The translations under genes and the position numbers were made by a program. Shown piece after piece: positions 54,688 through 64,000 of a stretch of DNA of 64,000 bases (position 1 is its first letter; each line of letters opens with the position of its first letter). The notes under the pieces were generated by a model. That model saw only the letters and a program-made list of their open reading frames with translations, did not search any database and had not been told where the DNA came from. Source of the stretch: Alphaproteobacteria bacterium (GTDB lineage Bacteria; Pseudomonadota; Alphaproteobacteria; Sphingomonadales; Emcibacteraceae); NCBI GenBank assembly GCA_030428615.1, contig JAUIDN010000017.1, positions 1-64,000 on the forward strand, written 5' to 3'.

Positions 54688-56580
54688 TTAAGGTTCTGTT
54701 ATGCAAGCATTCTCGTCATTTTTTTCCAGTTCAATGAGTTTTTGCTGTACTTCGTCGAGCTGCTGTTGTTTCTGCCACATTTGATAATAAAGACCTTTTT
54801 CTTCAATAAGTTTCTTGTGATTTCCCCGCTCTACAATTTCACCGTTATCAAGTACGAGTATTTCATGTACATTGATAATGGTCGAAAGACGGTGTGCAAT
54901 TATAATTGCTGTGCGTTGCTCGGAAATTCTTTCAAGTGATTCCTGTATATCGCGCTCAGTATGACTATCCAGTGCCGATGTTGCTTCATCCAGCAATAAA
55001 ATAGATGGATTTTTTAAAATTGTCCGGGCGATAGCGACACGCTGTTTTTCACCACCAGACAGTTTTAGCCCCCTTTCGCCTACTTCGGTTTCATACCCAT
55101 CCGGTAAGTTCATTATAAAGTCGTGAATTTTCGCAAGTTTCGCGGCTTCATAAATTTCCGAGTCAGTTGCATCATGCTTCCCATAAGAAATATTATATTT
55201 GATGCTATCATTAAAAAGAACTGTATCCTGCGGCACAACGCCTATTTCGCGCCTTAGACTGTGTTGTTTGACGTGGCGAATATCCTGACCATCGATTTTC
55301 ACGCTACCTGCGGAAATATCATAGAAACGAAATAAGATTCGCGAAATTGTCGACTTTCCTGCGCCGCTGGAGCCAACGATCGCAGTCTTCGTACCTCCTT
55401 TTACGGTAAAGGATAAGTTTTTCAGAATATTTCTATCATCGTTATAATGAAAACAGACATTGTCAAATTCGATGGTTCCGTTTGCGACCTTTAAGTCTTC
55501 TGCGTCGGCGCTGTCTTTTATTTCCGGGTTCTTCGCAATCAGCATGAACATTTTTTCCATGTCTACAAGCGCCTGTTTGATCTCCCGATAAACGAATCCC
55601 AAAAAGTTAAGCGGGATATATATCTGAATGAGCAAAGAATTGATCAGAACAAATTCACCGATGGTGAACTGTCCGTCTGCAACACCCTTTGCCCCCATAA
55701 GAAGCACCGCGACAAGCCCACCTGATATAATAAACCCCTGCCCCACATTGAGCAGTGTCAAAGAAAGCTGGCTTCGGACCGCCGCTTCGGCATAATTCTT
55801 TAAAGATCTGTCATAGCGTTTCGCCTCATGATGCTCGCTGGTAAAATATTTGACCGTTTCGAAATTGATCAGGCTATCGATCGCGCGACCATTCGCCCTG
55901 GTATCCTGCTTATTCATTTCGCGCCTATATTTCAGCCGCCATTCGGTCACTGAAATGGTGAAATAAATGTAGCTGCTCAGGCAAATAAACGTTATGAGCG
56001 CGTACATGAACCCGAATTTTATCCAGAAGATGCTTGAGATAATAGCGATCTCAAGAATAGTCGGGATTATATTAAAGAGCATAAACCGGAGAAGGAAATC
56101 TATCCCTCTGGTCGCGCGTTCAATAACGCGGCTAAGTCCCCCGGTCCTTCGTTCCAGATGAAATCTAAGCGACAATAAATGTAAATGCCTGAAAGTGTTA
56201 AGAGCGATATTTCTCAGGGCATTTTGCCCTACCTTTACAAAAATTGCGTCCCTTATTTCACCAAATGCCTGCGTTAAAACGCGGGCTGTGCCGTACCCGA
56301 TAATCAAGCCAACCGGAACAGATACCGCGATCATCGTGGCATCCGGCTTTTCATTCCCGGTTAAAATATCTACTGCATCAGCAAACAGAAATGGCACATA
56401 CACACCAAGCACTTTCGCCATGACCAAAAATGACATTGCGAGAACCACACGGATTTTTAAATCCGTCCTGCCTTCCGGCCACAGATAACGCCAGAGTTCC
56501 TTTACAGTTTCAAAATGGTTTTCGGCATTCTCATTATCTTCAAGCTCTTTTTCTTTTTCCTGTGGCTCATCACTGGCCAT
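54688..56580 (-). CDS. ABC transporter ATP-binding/permease, Atm1/HMT1-like
   Basis: GLSRVIERATRGIDFLLRFMLFNIIPTILEI, INFETVKYFTSEHHEAKRYDRSL, GSSGAGKSTISRILFRFYD, LSGGEKQRVAIARTIL. Confidence 0.93.
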   Translation of the reverse strand: MASDEPQEKEKELEDNENAENHFETVKELWRYLWPEGRTDLKIRVVLAMSFLVMAKVLGVYVPFLFADAVDILTGNEKPDATMIAVSVPVGLIIGYGTARVLTQAFGEIRDAIFVKVGQNALRNIALNTFRHLHLLSLRFHLERRTGGLSRVIERATRGIDFLLRFMLFNIIPTILEIAIISSIFWIKFGFMYALITFICLSSYIYFTISVTEWRLKYRREMNKQDTRANGRAIDSLINFETVKYFTSEHHEAKRYDRSLKNYAEAAVRSQLSLTLLNVGQGFIISGGLVAVLLMGAKGVADGQFTIGEFVLINSLLIQIYIPLNFLGFVYREIKQALVDMEKMFMLIAKNPEIKDSADAEDLKVANGTIEFDNVCFHYNDDRNILKNLSFTVKGGTKTAIVGSSGAGKSTISRILFRFYDISAGSVKIDGQDIRHVKQHSLRREIGVVPQDTVLFNDSIKYNISYGKHDATDSEIYEAAKLAKIHDFIMNLPDGYETEVGERGLKLSGGEKQRVAIARTILKNPSILLLDEATSALDSHTERDIQESLERISEQRTAIIIAHRLSTIINVHEILVLDNGEIVERGNHKKLIEEKGLYYQMWQKQQQLDEVQQKLIELEKNDENACITEP

Positions 56581-56764
56581 GCATAATACCCTTTATAAAA
56601 ATATCTCTAAAAATAAGTAATATATTCCAATTCGATGGCATTTTTTACATATTATTAATAACAATTCCATACTATCAGATTTATAGAAAATTGATGGTTT
56701 TTTTTAATTTTTCCAATTGCTCCCATCGCACAAAAAGAACTCGCTAAGGATTAATAATTTTAAA

Positions 56765-57097
56765 ATGTATGGATTAGAACAGAAAACGGCGGAGATAGCC
56801 GAAAATGATATTAATCACGACTATCTTCTGCCACTCAACTACAGTTTTAAGGCCAGAAATCTAGAATTCGATTGTAACGTCTCAAAGCGTGATAATAATG
56901 GCCTAATCATCATTAATATAACGACTAATCTTGGTTATCTTCCCTATAGTTCAGAAAATGGTGCAAAGCGCGAAGAAATCCTGAAAGCATTTGGCCCTTT
57001 AATAGCGAGGGGAAAAATCACTATCGATCATCACTGTAATTTGACGATGCCGCTAAATACCGCAACCGATACCGAGCTCACAGTGCAAAAATGTTAA
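56765..57097 (+). CDS. Hypothetical protein; may be truncated by a frameshift (see findings)
   Basis: ORF from ATG 56765: MYGLEQKTAEIAENDINHDYLLPLNYSFKARNLEFDCNVSKRDNNG...ELTVQKC*. Confidence 0.6.
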   Translation: MYGLEQKTAEIAENDINHDYLLPLNYSFKARNLEFDCNVSKRDNNGLIIINITTNLGYLPYSSENGAKREEILKAFGPLIARGKITIDHHCNLTMPLNTATDTELTVQKC

Positions 57098-57204
57098 TAG
57101 ACACAATTCTTTATACGTTACTTGATGAACGGGAAACAATTGATCTTATCGCCACGGTAATGGCAAACACTCCCGAAAAACCACAGAAAGCAAAGCAAGC
57201 TTAA
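57091..57204 (+). CDS. Possible coupled microprotein or -1/+1 continuation of 56765 ORF
   Basis: ATG overlaps the upstream stop (ATGTTAA); 37 codons MLIDTILYTLLDERETIDLIATVMANTPEKPQKAKQA, ending just before the convergent LysM gene. Confidence 0.4.
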   Translation: MLIDTILYTLLDERETIDLIATVMANTPEKPQKAKQA

Positions 57205-57207
57205 ATT

Positions 57208-58263
57208 TTATTGCATATTTTCAAGCGGCAGGTTCAGTTTCTGTCCCGGAAAAATAAGGTTGGGATCCATAATGCTATCCGTATTTGCACCGAAGATAAC
57301 AGTGTAATGAAAGCCGGAACCATACAGTTTTCTGGCAATATGCCAAAGACTGTTTCCGGGTTTAACGATAACATCACCCGTTGCACGGTCCTTATCAAGT
57401 TCAACAAATGGTGTAAATGGCTGAGAAATACGTACTTCAACATTTCCATCGTCAAGCAACTGATCAAGCCTGATCACATGTTCCTGCGCCGATATATTCT
57501 GGCTAATTTCATAATTCCAGGCCCCATTGTCATCAGAAACTGCATCCCCCACAAATTCATTATCAAGATAAATTCTTACTTTTGCACCGACCGTCGCGCT
57601 ACCATTGATGACAGTTTTACCATTATCCGTGTAATCCAAGGCATCAAGAGAAAGTCCCTTCGTCGCAGTGGCCACGTTAATCCCATCGGGTCTTTGTAAC
57701 ACGCGGCTGGGCCCATTACCACTTCGTGGGCTTAAAATTGCTACAACACCATCAGTGTCATCGTTATTAAAGTCCACGTCATTACGTTCCGGAACAGCAA
57801 CGATTACAATATCACTGGAAGCAATTTCAAAATCACCCTGGGTCTTTGAAACAATACTGAGTTCCGTTGGACCGGTAGGCAGGGGTTCATCAAATAGAAG
57901 AACCCATTCACCATTTCTGTCCGCGATCGCGGAACCGATCTGCTGATCTTTGGCGTAGATGGCCACATCACTGTTCGGTTCGGCACGTCCCGCAATCACA
58001 CCGGTGCCATTTCTACTAATTCGTACGACATCAAATGTAGGCACGGTTACGGCTGGAGCGGCGGAAGGGGATGTATTTTCGAACGACACCGCAGGTGCCT
58101 CATCAGAAACCAGTGGTTCAGAAACAATATCCGTTCGTGTACCGTCATCGGCGAAAAAAATCACCCATATAACAGCACTTATCGCGACAATGGCGAGCAA
58201 TGAAAGACTAAATTTTAATCCGGAGCTTTGTCTGTTGTTTTGACGGTTCAAATAATCACTCAA
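57208..58263 (-). CDS. LysM peptidoglycan-binding protein with Ig-like repeats and N-terminal membrane anchor
   Basis: GNSLWHIARKLYGSGFHYTVIFGANTDSIMDPNLIFPGQKLNLP; LLAIVAISAVIWVIFFA anchor. Confidence 0.88.
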   Translation of the reverse strand: MSDYLNRQNNRQSSGLKFSLSLLAIVAISAVIWVIFFADDGTRTDIVSEPLVSDEAPAVSFENTSPSAAPAVTVPTFDVVRISRNGTGVIAGRAEPNSDVAIYAKDQQIGSAIADRNGEWVLLFDEPLPTGPTELSIVSKTQGDFEIASSDIVIVAVPERNDVDFNNDDTDGVVAILSPRSGNGPSRVLQRPDGINVATATKGLSLDALDYTDNGKTVINGSATVGAKVRIYLDNEFVGDAVSDDNGAWNYEISQNISAQEHVIRLDQLLDDGNVEVRISQPFTPFVELDKDRATGDVIVKPGNSLWHIARKLYGSGFHYTVIFGANTDSIMDPNLIFPGQKLNLPLENMQ

Positions 58264-58484
58264 AATCTTCTACCCGACTTCATAAAATTGAAGCATTTCC
58301 ACGTTATCGTTACCATTTATATAGTCTTTAACCATATAAATAACTAGTATGTTTTTTACCAATCGTTTTATTCTGATAAAAATAACCCTCACAATTTCGG
58401 TTTTAGAAATAAAATTTGTCAAATATGTGGCTAATTAATAAGATGTGAAAAATTAAATTAAATGCTGAAATAGTTAGATAAAAA

Positions 58485-59069
58485 ATGGCAAAAATTAATT
58501 CGCTCTGTATTTATTGCGGTTCGCGCCCCGGTAAAAAAGAAAATTTTCAAAAGCTCGCACGAGCGGTCGGTCAAATGATGGCTGCGGAGAAAATAAAACT
58601 TGTCTATGGTGGTGGCAATGTTGGACTTATGGGGATTGTAGCAACGAGTGTTATGGAACACGGCGGTGCCGTTCACGGTATTATCCCAGGCCATCTTGAT
58701 GAAACGGAAAAATCACACGATAAAATCAGCCAACTGACCATTGTCGATAATATGCACCAGCGTAAGAGAATGATGTTTGACCGTTCAGATGCCTTCCTGA
58801 TACTGCCCGGAAGTATAGGCACATTGGACGAAACAATCGAGGTGATTACATGGCGCCAGTTGAAACTGCATGATAAACCGATCGTGATTCTGAATTACGA
58901 GAATTATTGGGATCCTTTGTTGAATTTATTAAACAATATTGTCGAACATGAATTCACCACCCCAAAAACAATGGAGCATTTTCACATCGTTAATTCACCG
59001 GAGGAGGTGCTCCCCCTTCTGGAAAGTCTTCCCGAGCCCGAAATTGACCCGAAAAATACGCTTTTTTAG
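58485..59069 (+). CDS. LOG family protein (TIGR00730-type)
   Basis: SLCIYCGSRPG, VYGGGNVGLMGIVA, RKRMMFDRSDAFLILPGSIGTLDETIEVITWRQL. Confidence 0.92.
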   Translation: MAKINSLCIYCGSRPGKKENFQKLARAVGQMMAAEKIKLVYGGGNVGLMGIVATSVMEHGGAVHGIIPGHLDETEKSHDKISQLTIVDNMHQRKRMMFDRSDAFLILPGSIGTLDETIEVITWRQLKLHDKPIVILNYENYWDPLLNLLNNIVEHEFTTPKTMEHFHIVNSPEEVLPLLESLPEPEIDPKNTLF

Positions 59070-59192
59070 CAGAAATATGCACTTCTGGTCTTCCATGTTC
59101 TGGGTTCTAATGATAGGTTGCGCCCGAATATAGTTGATTTATCGAATATCAAATGCTGAACTATGGCAAATAACTAAACTTAAAGGACTAAC

Positions 59193-60407
59193 ATGGCAAA
59201 GATTAAAGTAGATAATCCCGTCGTCGAGCTTGACGGCGACGAAATGACACGCATCATATGGGCTTGGATTAAGGAACGTCTGATCCATCCGTATCTTGAT
59301 ATTGATCTTCATTATTACGACCTTGGCATTATGAAACGTGATGAAACGGACGACCAGATAACGATTGACGCAGCACACGCAATTCAGAAACATGGCGTTG
59401 GCGTTAAATGCGCTACAATCACACCTGACGAACAACGCGTTGAAGAATTTGGTCTAAAAAAAATGTGGCGCTCGCCAAACGGTACGATCCGAAATATCCT
59501 TGGTGGTACCGTTTTCCGTAGCCCTATAATCTGCTCTAATGTTCCGCGTCTGGTCCCGGGATGGACCGACCCTATCGTAATTGGCCGTCATGCGTTTGGT
59601 GATCAATACCGCGCAACAGATTTCAGAGTACCCGGCGCCGGAAAGCTTACCATTAAATTTGAACCGGACGATGGCGACGATGTTATCGAACATGAGGTTT
59701 TCCAATTCAATAGCAGTGGCGTGGCAATGGCCATGTATAACCTTGACGACAGCATTCGTGATTTCGCGAGGGCAAGCATGAATTATGGCCTTGATGTCGG
59801 ATGGCCTGTGTACCTTTCTACTAAAAATACAATCCTGAAAGCTTATGATGGACGTTTTAAGGATTTGTTCGAAGAAATATTTCAAAGCGAATTCGCGGAT
59901 AAATTTAAAGCAGCGGGTATCACTTATGAGCATCGCCTGATTGATGATATGGTCGCGTGTGCGATGAAATGGAATGGTAAATTCGTATGGGCATGTAAAA
60001 ACTATGATGGTGATGTGCAGTCGGACACTGTGGCGCAGGGATTCGGGTCACTTGGCCTTATGTCATCACGCTTAATGACACCAGACGGGAAAATCGTTGA
60101 ATCAGAAGCAGCACACGGAACAGTGACCCGTCACTACCGTCTGCATCAGGCCGGTGAGGAAACTTCAACGAACCCGATCGCGTCAATCTATGCGTGGACA
60201 GGCGGCTTAAGACACCGTGCGAATTTGGACGGCAACGACAGGCTGAGAAAATTTGCCGACGCGCTTGACAAGGTTTGTGTCCAAACCGTTGAGCAAGGCG
60301 ACATGACCAAAGATTTAGCGCTTCTTGTTGGACCGGAACAGCATTGGCTGACATCGAAACAGTTTTTTGATAAAATTGACGAAAATCTTCAAAAAGAAAT
60401 GGGCTAG
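59193..60407 (+). CDS. icd: Isocitrate dehydrogenase (NADP+)
   Basis: [84 protein letters not shown]. Confidence 0.97.
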   Translation: MAKIKVDNPVVELDGDEMTRIIWAWIKERLIHPYLDIDLHYYDLGIMKRDETDDQITIDAAHAIQKHGVGVKCATITPDEQRVEEFGLKKMWRSPNGTIRNILGGTVFRSPIICSNVPRLVPGWTDPIVIGRHAFGDQYRATDFRVPGAGKLTIKFEPDDGDDVIEHEVFQFNSSGVAMAMYNLDDSIRDFARASMNYGLDVGWPVYLSTKNTILKAYDGRFKDLFEEIFQSEFADKFKAAGITYEHRLIDDMVACAMKWNGKFVWACKNYDGDVQSDTVAQGFGSLGLMSSRLMTPDGKIVESEAAHGTVTRHYRLHQAGEETSTNPIASIYAWTGGLRHRANLDGNDRLRKFADALDKVCVQTVEQGDMTKDLALLVGPEQHWLTSKQFFDKIDENLQKEMG

Positions 60408-60426
60408 TCACGAATTAGTAAAAATA

Positions 60427-60457
60427 AAAAAGGCGGGCTAAATGCCCGCCTTTTTTA
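60427..60457. terminator. Bidirectional intrinsic terminator between icd and the K+ channel gene
   Basis: AAAAAAGGCGGGC-TAAAT-GCCCGCCTTTTTT. Confidence 0.9.
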
Positions 60458-60467
60458 TTTCTCATAT

Positions 60468-61658
60468 TTATAAGTCAAGTTCTTCCACTTCAGTCTGGCC
60501 AAAATCTTCTTTGCTGACTCTTGCATATGTTTCATCTATTCTGTCTTTAAGGCTTGGATAATGATCAAGGAGGTGATGGAAATCGGCCGCTTCCAGCACC
60601 AGCAACTGCGCCTTTGACGCCACCACATAGTTCGCGTGAAATGTTGTTCTTTCCATCAGCGATTTTGCACCAAAAAACGCACCTTTTTTAAGATATATTT
60701 CCCCCTCCTCGTCGCGTCGGCGAACTGAACCCGAAACAATCAGAAAAAGTTTATCCGCCCGTTCCCCTTCATACGCAATTAACTTTCCGCTTTCAGCGAC
60801 CTGAGACCTAAGCCGTTTGGCAATGGTATTAATCAGGTTTGCATCAAGGCCGTTGAACAACGGCACGTTAGCCACCAGTCCCCAACGGATTACAAAATCA
60901 CGGCGGTGAATTTCATTTGCAAACCCGGACGCAACAATACCAATGGGAAGCGCATAGACACCAACCCCCATGATCATGATAGCCGCGCCAAATATTTTCC
61001 CCCACGTGGTGACTGGCACAACATCGCCGTAGCCAATGGTGGTGAGTGTCGCGAATGCCCACCACATGGCGCTTGGGATGCTTCCAAATGCTTCAGGCTG
61101 GGCGACCCGTTCCAGATAATACATGACACTTGAAGAAAAAAGCGCCAGACCAAGCATAATGATCAGTGTTGCAATCAGAGCGCGGCGTTCAGCAAGAAAC
61201 ACCTTTCCAAGTGAAGACAAAGCCGGTGAATAACGCATAAGCTTGAACAATCTTAAAAACCGGAAAAGACGTAGGAACCGCAAATCAAAACCAAAGAAAG
61301 AAAACACTATGGTTGGTGCAATTGCAATGAAATCAATGACCATGAGTGGTGAAAATATAAATCGGGACCTGAAATTCGCTTTTCCTCCTGCGTCGGGATC
61401 AGGTCTATATTCCACACAGGTCCATATGCGCAGCATATATTCGACGGTAAAGATCGAAAGGGAAACGATTTCGAAATATAAAAATTCATGTGAATATTTC
61501 TGGCCAATAGGTCCGACCGTTTCAAGGGCAACGGCACAAACATTCAATAAAATCAAAATGATCATAAAAGCGTCAAACGATCTGCCAACCAGATGACCAC
61601 CTGCACCAATTTCAATAATTTCAAAAATGTGCCTTCTTAAACTTTTTTCTGCCGCCAT
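60468..61658 (-). CDS. Voltage-gated-like ion channel with C-terminal cyclic nucleotide-binding domain
   Basis: S4-like RFLRLFRFLRLFKLMRYSP; selectivity filter TLTTIGYGDVVP; CNB domain KLIAYEGERADKLFLIVSGSVRRRDE. Confidence 0.9.
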   Translation of the reverse strand: MAAEKSLRRHIFEIIEIGAGGHLVGRSFDAFMIILILLNVCAVALETVGPIGQKYSHEFLYFEIVSLSIFTVEYMLRIWTCVEYRPDPDAGGKANFRSRFIFSPLMVIDFIAIAPTIVFSFFGFDLRFLRLFRFLRLFKLMRYSPALSSLGKVFLAERRALIATLIIMLGLALFSSSVMYYLERVAQPEAFGSIPSAMWWAFATLTTIGYGDVVPVTTWGKIFGAAIMIMGVGVYALPIGIVASGFANEIHRRDFVIRWGLVANVPLFNGLDANLINTIAKRLRSQVAESGKLIAYEGERADKLFLIVSGSVRRRDEEGEIYLKKGAFFGAKSLMERTTFHANYVVASKAQLLVLEAADFHHLLDHYPSLKDRIDETYARVSKEDFGQTEVEELDL

Positions 61659-61684
61659 ATGATTATTCCATAATTCGGAACCAG

Positions 61685-64000
61685 TTAACCTAATTCACCC
61701 TCTATCGCCTTTAATGCTTCACCTGCTTTTCCCCCATCAGGACCGCCAGCTTGTGCCATATCTGGGCGACCGCCACCACCCTTCCCACCAACTGCCGCGG
61801 CGCCAACCTTAACGAGTTCAACAGCGCTTATCTTATCCTTAAGATCATCTGTAACCGCAGTAAGAACGGCAGCTTTACCATCATTTACCGCGATAAAGGC
61901 AATCACCCCTGAGCCAACACGTTTCTTTGCTTCGTCAGCGAGCCCGCGAAGCTCCTTGGCGGGTATTCCTTCCAGCACCTGACCGATAAATTGAATGCCA
62001 CCAATTTCTTTCAATTCACCACCTGATGACGATTTACCCCCACCGCTTAAAGCGAGTTTTTTTTGCAGATCGGCAATTTCTTTTTCCATCGCTTTGCGCT
62101 CCGCGACCAGAGATTTAAGCCTAGCCGGAAGCTCGCTTGCGGTTGTTTTTAATGCAAGGGCCGCATCGGTCAGATAATGTTCATGGTCGGCAGAATAATT
62201 GGCTGCAGCTTGTCCTGTCAGAACTTCAAGGCGCCGGACACCCGCCGACACTGCGCTTTCTGAAACTATTTTGAAATAACCGATATCGCCGGTTCTTCTG
62301 ACATGGGTTCCGCCACAAAGTTCTATTGAATAATCATCGCCATTTTCTTTTTTCCCCATGGCAACGACACGAACCTCGTCACCATATTTTTCGCCAAATA
62401 AAGCCATCGCACCAGCTTCTATTGCTTCTTCAGGTGTCATAAGTCGTGTTGTGACCTCGGTATTTTGGCGGACTATTCGGTTTACTTCATCTTCAACGGC
62501 TTTTATTTCCTGGTCCGTGAGTGCCTTTGAATGACTGATATCAAACCTCATCTTGTCAGCGGCTACGAGGGAGCCCTTCTGTGACAGGTGTTCGCCCAGA
62601 TGATTACGAAGCGCCGCATGCAGAATATGAGTTACAGAATGATTAGCCCGAACTTTATTTCTGTTTTCGACATCAATAGCCATGTGACAAACATCGTCTA
62701 CCGAAAGTGTGCCCTCAACAACAGTTCCGATATGCACGTGAAGTGTACCCAGTTTTTTCTGGGTGTCACTGATTTCAACCTTGGCGCCACTATCCGTTGT
62801 AAAATAACCGATGTCCCCCACCTGGCCACCACTTTCTGCATAAAACGGTGTTTGATTAGTAAGAATTGATACTTCTTCACCCGTCCCGGCCTTGTCAACA
62901 ACACTATCACCGACGACAATCTGGATGATTTTACCTTCTGCGCGCGTTGTGCTGTATCCCACAAATTCGGTTGCGCCAAACTGCTCCTGCGCTTCAAACC
63001 AGACTGTTTCTGTTGCCGATGATCCGGACCCCTTCCACGCGGCACGCGCTTCCGCTTTTTGTTTTTCCATAGCGGCGTTAAATCCGCCCTCATCAACGGT
63101 CAGATGTTTTGCCCTCAAAGCATCCTGTGTCAGATCAAGTGGAAACCCATAAGTATCATAAAGTTTGAAAGCAACCTCACCGTTTAGGACACCACCTTCC
63201 TTCATTGACGAGATTTCCTCATCCAAAAGACGCATACCCCGGTCCAAAGTTTTACGAAATCTTTTTTCCTCAAGAAGCAATGTTTCGGCAACCATAGCTT
63301 CGGCCCTTACAAGTTCCGGGAATGCCTGCCCCATCTCCGCTACAAGGGCGGGCACAAGACGGTGCATTAGTGGGTCTTTACACCCGATCATTTGCGCATG
63401 ACGCATGGCCCGCCGCATGATACGGCGGAGCACGTATCCTCTGCCCTCATTCGAAGGCATAACGCCATCGGCAATAAGAAATGATGTGGAGCGCAAATGG
63501 TCCGCTATCACTCTATGCGAGGTATTGTGATCGCCGTAAGGCTCGACGCCACTTTGTTCTGCTGACGCTTCAATCAGGTTTTTAAACAAGTCCGTTTCAT
63601 AATTATCGTTTGTTCCCTGTAGCACCGCAGCCATGCGTTCAAGTCCCATTCCCGTATCAATCGAAGGCTTTGGAAGGTCCACCCGTGACCCATCATCCAT
63701 TTGTTCAAATTGCATAAAAACAAGATTCCATATTTCAACGAACCTGTCGCCATCTTCTTCGGGGCTACCCGGTGGTCCGCCCCAAATATGATCGCCGTGA
63801 TCATAAAATATCTCTGAACACGGGCCGCACGGTCCTGTATTTCCCATCGACCAGAAATTGTCGGATGTTGCAATACGGATAATTTTTTCTTCCGGCAGAC
63901 CGCTGATTTTTTTCCAATGATTAAATGCAACATCGTCATCATGATAAACCGTGACCAGCAATCTGTTTTTATCAATACCATATATTTTGGTGATGAGTTC
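61685..64000 (-). CDS. alaS: Alanyl-tRNA synthetase, 5' part cut by window edge
   Basis: [65 protein letters not shown]; frame stays open to 64000 ([23 protein letters not shown]). Confidence 0.97.
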   Translation of the reverse strand, partial: ELITKIYGIDKNRLLVTVYHDDDVAFNHWKKISGLPEEKIIRIATSDNFWSMGNTGPCGPCSEIFYDHGDHIWGGPPGSPEEDGDRFVEIWNLVFMQFEQMDDGSRVDLPKPSIDTGMGLERMAAVLQGTNDNYETDLFKNLIEASAEQSGVEPYGDHNTSHRVIADHLRSTSFLIADGVMPSNEGRGYVLRRIMRRAMRHAQMIGCKDPLMHRLVPALVAEMGQAFPELVRAEAMVAETLLLEEKRFRKTLDRGMRLLDEEISSMKEGGVLNGEVAFKLYDTYGFPLDLTQDALRAKHLTVDEGGFNAAMEKQKAEARAAWKGSGSSATETVWFEAQEQFGATEFVGYSTTRAEGKIIQIVVGDSVVDKAGTGEEVSILTNQTPFYAESGGQVGDIGYFTTDSGAKVEISDTQKKLGTLHVHIGTVVEGTLSVDDVCHMAIDVENRNKVRANHSVTHILHAALRNHLGEHLSQKGSLVAADKMRFDISHSKALTDQEIKAVEDEVNRIVRQNTEVTTRLMTPEEAIEAGAMALFGEKYGDEVRVVAMGKKENGDDYSIELCGGTHVRRTGDIGYFKIVSESAVSAGVRRLEVLTGQAAANYSADHEHYLTDAALALKTTASELPARLKSLVAERKAMEKEIADLQKKLALSGGGKSSSGGELKEIGGIQFIGQVLEGIPAKELRGLADEAKKRVGSGVIAFIAVNDGKAAVLTAVTDDLKDKISAVELVKVGAAAVGGKGGGGRPDMAQAGGPDGGKAGEALKAIEGELG

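Noticed and set aside
56765-57204. Programmed -1 ribosomal frameshift at GCAAAAATG
   Set aside because: The heptamer does not fit the X XXY YYZ slippery pattern well in the reading frame and I see no clear downstream stimulatory structure; kept only as a split gene or coupled small ORF.

Overview
The window looks like an alphaproteobacterial chromosome segment made mostly of conserved housekeeping genes. On the minus strand from 1 to about 42.2 kb: dxr (partial)-cdsA-uppS-frr-pyrH-tsf-rpsB, a NUDIX hydrolase, dnaE, lolD-lolC/E, proS, methylmalonyl-CoA epimerase, RNase J, coaX, birA, a complete 14-gene nuoA-N operon, tRNA-Asp, tRNA-Val, a HU-family gene, lon-clpX-clpP-tig, tRNA-Leu, and a bifunctional NAD(P)H-hydrate repair enzyme. 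The right part holds tRNA-His, glnB-glnA, an RND efflux pair, pssA-psd, an Atm1-type ABC transporter, a LysM protein, a LOG-family protein, icd, a cyclic-nucleotide-type K+ channel and alaS (partial). The clearest accessory signal is a ~3.4-kb segment flanked by a perfect 34-bp direct repeat of the tRNA-His 3' end (42329-42362 and 45728-45761). It carries only a two-subunit molybdenum hydroxylase (xanthine dehydrogenase/isoquinoline-oxidoreductase family) and no integrase, so it looks like a stripped tRNA-integrated island. Its first gene begins 70 nt after the tRNA 3' end, and the intervening RNA can fold into a nested hairpin pairing the tRNA 3' CCCCA end with the gene's Shine-Dalgarno region. 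Other leads: a candidate small RNA at 14.8-14.97 kb, tandem operator-like palindromes upstream of the RND operon, a sigma54-like promoter before glnB, a structured rpsB leader, a small protein with two CheY-binding-like C-terminal motifs, and a possibly split gene at 57.09 kb. Nothing was computed or searched; all comparisons are by eye.
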